DNA of 64,000 nt, taken from contig NC_059076.1 of assembly GCF_020497125.1 (NCBI RefSeq), positions 12,329,951-12,393,950 on the forward strand, given 5' to 3'. Source of the DNA: Mauremys mutica. Taxonomy: Eukaryota > Chordata > Testudines > Geoemydidae. Positions within the stretch are counted from its first letter, which is position 1, and the number at the start of each line of letters is the position of its first letter. A program made the translations under genes and the position numbers. Below the pieces are notes generated by a model. The model searched no databases, was not told where the DNA came from, and worked only from the letters and a program-made list of their open reading frames with translations. Shown piece after piece: positions 60,294-64,000 of this stretch.

Positions 60294-61400
60294 AATTCTA
60301 CCTCCACCTCCTGCCATGAAGCTCCTCCTTGCTTCTCCTCCCCCACGGCTTCCCGCGAATCAGCTGTTCGCGCGGGAAGCCTGGGAGGGCTGAGAAGCAG
60401 GCAGGCTTCCCCGGCCCAGGAAGACGACCCTAAGGTAGGAAACTAGGGGGGCGTGTGTCCCGGCCGGTCCCTGGCCGCGGCCCGTCCCCGCCTCCCCGGC
60501 CGCGACCCTGCCCGGCCCCGCGTCCCCGACTCCCCCCGAACCCCTGCCCGGCTCCGGCCGCACCCGCCCCCCGGCCCTGCCGTGCCCCCACCTACCGTCC
60601 CCGGGTCCCCGCCCGACCCTCCCTGGCCGCGTCCCCCCCCCCCCCGCCCGGCCCCCCCCCCGGCCCCCCCCCCCGGCCCCGGGTCCCTGCCCGACCCGCA
60701 CGGGCCTCCCTGGCCGCGTCCCCCCCCGCGTTCCCGGCCGCGCCCCTGCCCGGCCACCCGCCCCCCCCCCGTCCCCGGGTCCCCGCCCGACCCTCCCTGG
60801 CCGCACCCCCCCCCCCCCGCGGTCCGGGCTCCGCGGGCCCGGCCACGAGCCTGCCCGGCCCCCCCACCCTGGCCCCGGGTCCCCGCCCGACCCTCACTGG
60901 CCTCCCTGGCCGCGTCCCCCCCCGCGTTCCCGGCCGCGACCCTGCCCGGCCACCCGCCCCCCCCCCGTCCCCGGGTCCCCGCCTGACCCTCCCTGGCCGC
61001 ATCCCCGGCCCCGCGTTCGCGGCCCTGCCCGGCCCCCCCCCACCCCCGGGTCCCCGCCTGACCCTCCCGGGCCGCATCCCCCCCCCCCCGCGGCCCTGCC
61101 CGGCCCCGGCCCCCCCCCCGTCCCCGGGTCCCCGCCCGACCCTCCCTGGCCGCATCCCCCCCCCGTGGCCCTGCCCGGCCCCCCCCGTCCCCGGGTCCCC
61201 GCCCGACCCTCTCTGGCCGCGTCCCCCCCCCGCGTTCCCGGCCGGGACCCTGCCCGGCCACCCGGCCACCCCCCGACCCTCACCGGCTGCGGCACGTCCC
61301 CGCGTCCCCGACCCCCCCCCGAACCCCTCCCCGGCCGCCCGGCTCCGGCCGCAACCCCCCCGGCCCTGCCATGCCCCCACCTACCGGGATGCTCGGCTCT
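60294..61400. repeat. C-rich variable tandem repeat
   Basis: From about 60440 units of GTCCCCGGGTCCCCGCC-GACCCTCCCTGGCCGC alternate with long C-runs and CCCTGCCCGGCC; unit length varies around 60-100 bp. Long overlapping ORFs on both strands (up to 459 codons) are Pro/Arg/Gly/Ala-only and are composition artefacts. The G-rich minus strand has many runs of three or more G. Confidence 0.85.
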
Positions 61401-62005
61401 GGACACGGCCCCCCACCTCCAGCCCGGCCTGGCCCCGTGGCTCCAGCCGCCCCTGCTGTTTTGCCAGGGGGCCGGGCTCCGGCAGCGCGGGTCTGGGCGT
61501 GGCGGCGGCCCCGGCTGCCCGGCTCCAGCTCTGGCCGCAGCCCTCCCTGGCTCCACCCGGCCAGCCACCTGGCTCCGGCCGCTGGGCTCCCGTCCTCCGG
61601 CTCCGGCTGCGTGACTCCTGTCCTGGCCCAGCCACGTCCAGGCAGCGTGGTAAGGGGGCAGAGAGGGGGTGTTGGAGAGAGGGTAGGGGAGTTTGGGGGT
61701 GGGGGGGTCAGAGGGCAGGGAACAGGGGGATTGAATGGGGGCAAGGGTCCGGGGGAGCAGTCAGGAAAGAGCAGGGTTGGATGAGGTGGTGGGGGCACTC
61801 AGGGACAGAGAGAAGGGGTAGTTGTATGGGGTAGGGGTTCTGGGGGGCCATTGAGAATGAGAGGAGGGGTTGGGTGGGGCGGCAAGGGGCAGTCAGGGGA
61901 CAGGGAAGGGGGGGATGGGTCAGGGGTCTCGGAGTGTGTGTGTCAAGGAACATGAGGGTTGGATGGGGCACGACCCCCCACCCCCGGAGAGGGGGGGGGA
62001 ATGAG
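61401..62005. other. GC-rich flank of the tandem repeat
   Basis: Passes from CT-rich to GGGGT-rich sequence; nothing recognised. Confidence 0.4.
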
Positions 62006-62696
62006 CAGGGCCGTCCTTAGGATTTATGGTGCCCTAGGCAGGATTATTAAACTGGTGCCCCTGTGCCTGTCTTGCTCTTAGCAACACAAACATAAGCTTA
62101 CACTGTTGGAAAACTTGCCACATGCATGTTATTAAAACCAGTTTAACTTAATGAAGGACACTGTAATGATGATGGACTAGCACTAAAGAAGTAGCACTAT
62201 AGAAAAAATTCTGGTTTGACAGAATGATGCAAATAATATAATTTTTTTAATTTGTCAACATTTTATTGGCAATTTCTATGAAGAGGTATTGAAACAAGGA
62301 TTAGTTTTTAATTAAAAGCATCTTTCTGGCTTTTTTGGCTGCAAAATCAGTAATAATGTCATTGTATGACAAAGACAAAGTGATGTCTTGTTTGATTGCA
62401 AGAATAGCAAGACCAGTCAAGTGTTCCTGACTCCTTGTAGAGTGGAGATAGTTTTTAATGAGCTTTAGTTTTGAGAAACTCCGTTCTCCTGATGCTACTG
62501 TTACAGGAATTGTCAGTAGAATACGAGTGGCAATGTACACATTAGGATATATGTCAACAAGTTTGCTGGTATGAGTAAACTGTACAATGTCCATTATCGA
62601 TTTTGCATGTGGCAACATTGATGACAGTGTCCTCAATTCTTCATACAGTTCAAGTCCATTTAAAACGATCGCCGTGCTTCAGGAGGCTCTCTAGGT
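62006..62696 (-). mobile_element. hAT element remnant
   Basis: Left terminus CAGGGCCGTCCTTAGGATT. Contains the transposase C-terminus (next entry) and is cut on the right by the element at 62697. Confidence 0.75.
62301..62636 (-). pseudogene. hAT transposase (zf-TTF/ZMYM type) C-terminal fragment
   Basis: Encodes PVTVASGERSFSKLKLIKNY then SQEHLTGLAILAIKQD, the hAT dimerisation domain. The catalytic core is missing; cannot be active. Confidence 0.85.
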
Positions 62697-63270
62697 CAGG
62701 GGTCCACAACGCGGTGCCTGCGGGTGCCATGGCGCCCACAGGGGCCTCTCAGTGCACCTGCGTACTGGCTGGTGGATGAGCATCCGCCGAAATGCCGCCA
62801 AAATTCGGCGCCATTTCGGCAGCGACTCCTCTGGATGACGCTGCTTGCCGCCGATAAGCAGTGTCATCCAGAGGCGTCGCCGCTGAAATGCCGCCGAAAT
62901 TCGGCTGATGCTCGTCCACTGCCACGGTCCTTCGTCTGGCGACCACTGCTCTCGGTTCTTGCACTTTGTCATTAGTTGCTCTTGTTTTCCTATTTCGTTG
63001 AATTTAGTCCTGCTCAGCCCGTTACCAGCTGAGTGAATGGAACCCCAGGCCGACAGTGGCTCAGCCAGGGTATCAGCCCCCGGCCTGCTCAGCCTGCTGC
63101 CAGCCTGGGGTTCCTTGGGGGTCCCCAGGCCAGCAGTGGGTGCTGAGTGGGGCTGGCAGCCGGGACCCCGGGTGGCAATGGGGCAGCAGCCAGAACCCCA
63201 GAGCAGTGTGCCATCGAAAATCAGCTCACGTGCCACCTTTGGCACGTGTGCCGTAGGTTGCCGACCCCTG
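62697..63270. mobile_element. hAT-like composite MITE (CAGGGGTC termini)
   Basis: Starts CAGGGGTCCACAAC and ends GTTGCCGACCCCTG; flanks CTCTAGGT and CTCTATAC agree only at the first five to six bases. The left half matches 30950-31194 and contains an internal hairpin (62783-62913); the right half differs, so it looks like a chimaera of two families. Confidence 0.65.
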
Positions 63271-63869
63271 CTCTATACATTAGTAAGGAGATGAGCATAT
63301 TACAGTTGTTGGAGGGCTCTATTTAGCAGTAACAGAGCTATAGGAAAGTCAGTCAACATTTTTTGTTTCTCTGATGAAAACTGGCCCACTCCCTTCCCCA
63401 TACCAAACTTGTCACAAATAATTGCCAACAACTTAATTTTCTGTTTTTGGCTAAGATATTGATTTAAAAAAAATATTGAAATTGAATTCAGGATTGTTAG
63501 CAAGCTCTTTTGGCAAACAAAGTTGTTAAATGACAATCTAAATGGCAACTCAGTACTGCTTCCTTGCTTGGCTCACCCCCCAGCCTGCTGGTCCAACAGC
63601 TGCAGTAGAGGAGGAGATAGGTGGAAAACTGCAGGACCCCAAAATCCACCTCTTGGGGTGCAGAGTGGCAACAGCAGCAGCAAACCCTCATCTCCGATCA
63701 CATGCCAATGAGCACCACCGCCAGCCCAATGACCATGGTGAAGTTAGCACAGCATCTGATCTCAGGGACGGGGCACCCATGGAGCCACAGCAGCTCATCC
63801 TGCCCTGTGCAGCTCCCCCCGGGATGAGATGGATCACTGCCAGCCCGGGGGAGAGACGCACTCCCCAGC
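63271..63869. other. No recognised gene
   Basis: Remainder may belong to the hAT remnant interrupted at 62697 (63300-63548 is again AT-rich with hAT-like reading). Not resolved. Confidence 0.35.
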
Positions 63870-64000
63870 TAGGGTGATCAGATCCAGATGTCCTAATTTT
63901 ATAGGGCCAGTCCCAATATTTGGGGCTTTTTCTTATATAGGTACCAATCACCCCCACCTAGGGTGACCAGACAGCAAATGTGAAAAATCGGGACGGGGGT
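63870..64000. mobile_element. Two adjacent TAGGGTGACC MITEs, second cut by window end
   Basis: TAGGGTGATCAGATCCAGATG at 63870 with an inverted ATCACCCCC end near 63945-63955, then TAGGGTGACCAGACAGC from 63959. Same family as the SULT exon 8 insertion. Confidence 0.65.

Noticed and set aside
60455..61834. Very long plus and minus ORFs (up to 459 codons) in GC-rich DNA
   Set aside because: Composition is only Pro/Arg/Ala/Gly/Ser, frames overlap on both strands, and the DNA is a tandem repeat; no domain or splice evidence.

Overview
This window reads as a nuclear locus from a reptile, most likely a cryptodiran turtle. Real genes are split into short exons with canonical splice sites. The rest is packed with transposable elements typical of turtle genomes: CR1 LINE 3' ends, Penelope-like elements with a GIY-YIG nuclease, hAT and Harbinger elements and their short non-autonomous derivatives, tRNA-derived SINEs, and Ty3/Gypsy LTR elements with a SCAN-like gag. 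Species assignment is inference from repeat style; no marker gene is present.

Positions 1-11.7 kb hold four UDP-glucuronosyltransferase first exons on the minus strand (the leftmost cut by the window edge). Each encodes a signal peptide and the aglycone-binding half of a UGT2-type enzyme. The three complete exons end in the same phase-1 donor after Leu-G, and no exon 2-6 sequence lies between them. This is the layout of a variable first-exon array splicing to one common 3' set, as in UGT2A1/UGT2A2; the common exons would lie left of position 1.

Positions 12-41 kb are mostly repeats, many nested. One large open reading block stands out at 24.9-27.5 kb (minus). It encodes about 33 tandem units built on a core xQVQTS motif, bounded by a plausible acceptor and a perfect GTAAGT donor, with one TGA near its 5' end. 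I do not recognise the gene.

Positions 41.7-55.4 kb contain a cytosolic sulfotransferase on the minus strand. Exons 2-8 are recognisable by sequence and by family-typical exon lengths, and UGT2A followed by SULT1B1 on the same strand matches mammalian order. The locus is unusual: exons 3 and 4 occur twice, exon 5 loses its 3' end at a repeat, and the last coding exon is split by an 853-bp hAT-type element with an 8-bp target duplication. As assembled it is probably a pseudogene or makes a C-terminally truncated product.

Positions 57-62 kb hold the 3' part of a Ty3/Gypsy element whose integrase tail precedes reverse transcriptase (Gmr1-like order), then a GC-rich tandem repeat and a hAT transposase remnant. 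The long ORFs in the GC-rich repeats are compositional artefacts.

UGT and SULT families are both phase II conjugation enzymes (glucuronidation in the ER lumen, sulfation in the cytosol), so the locus would be a detoxification and odorant/steroid clearance cluster.
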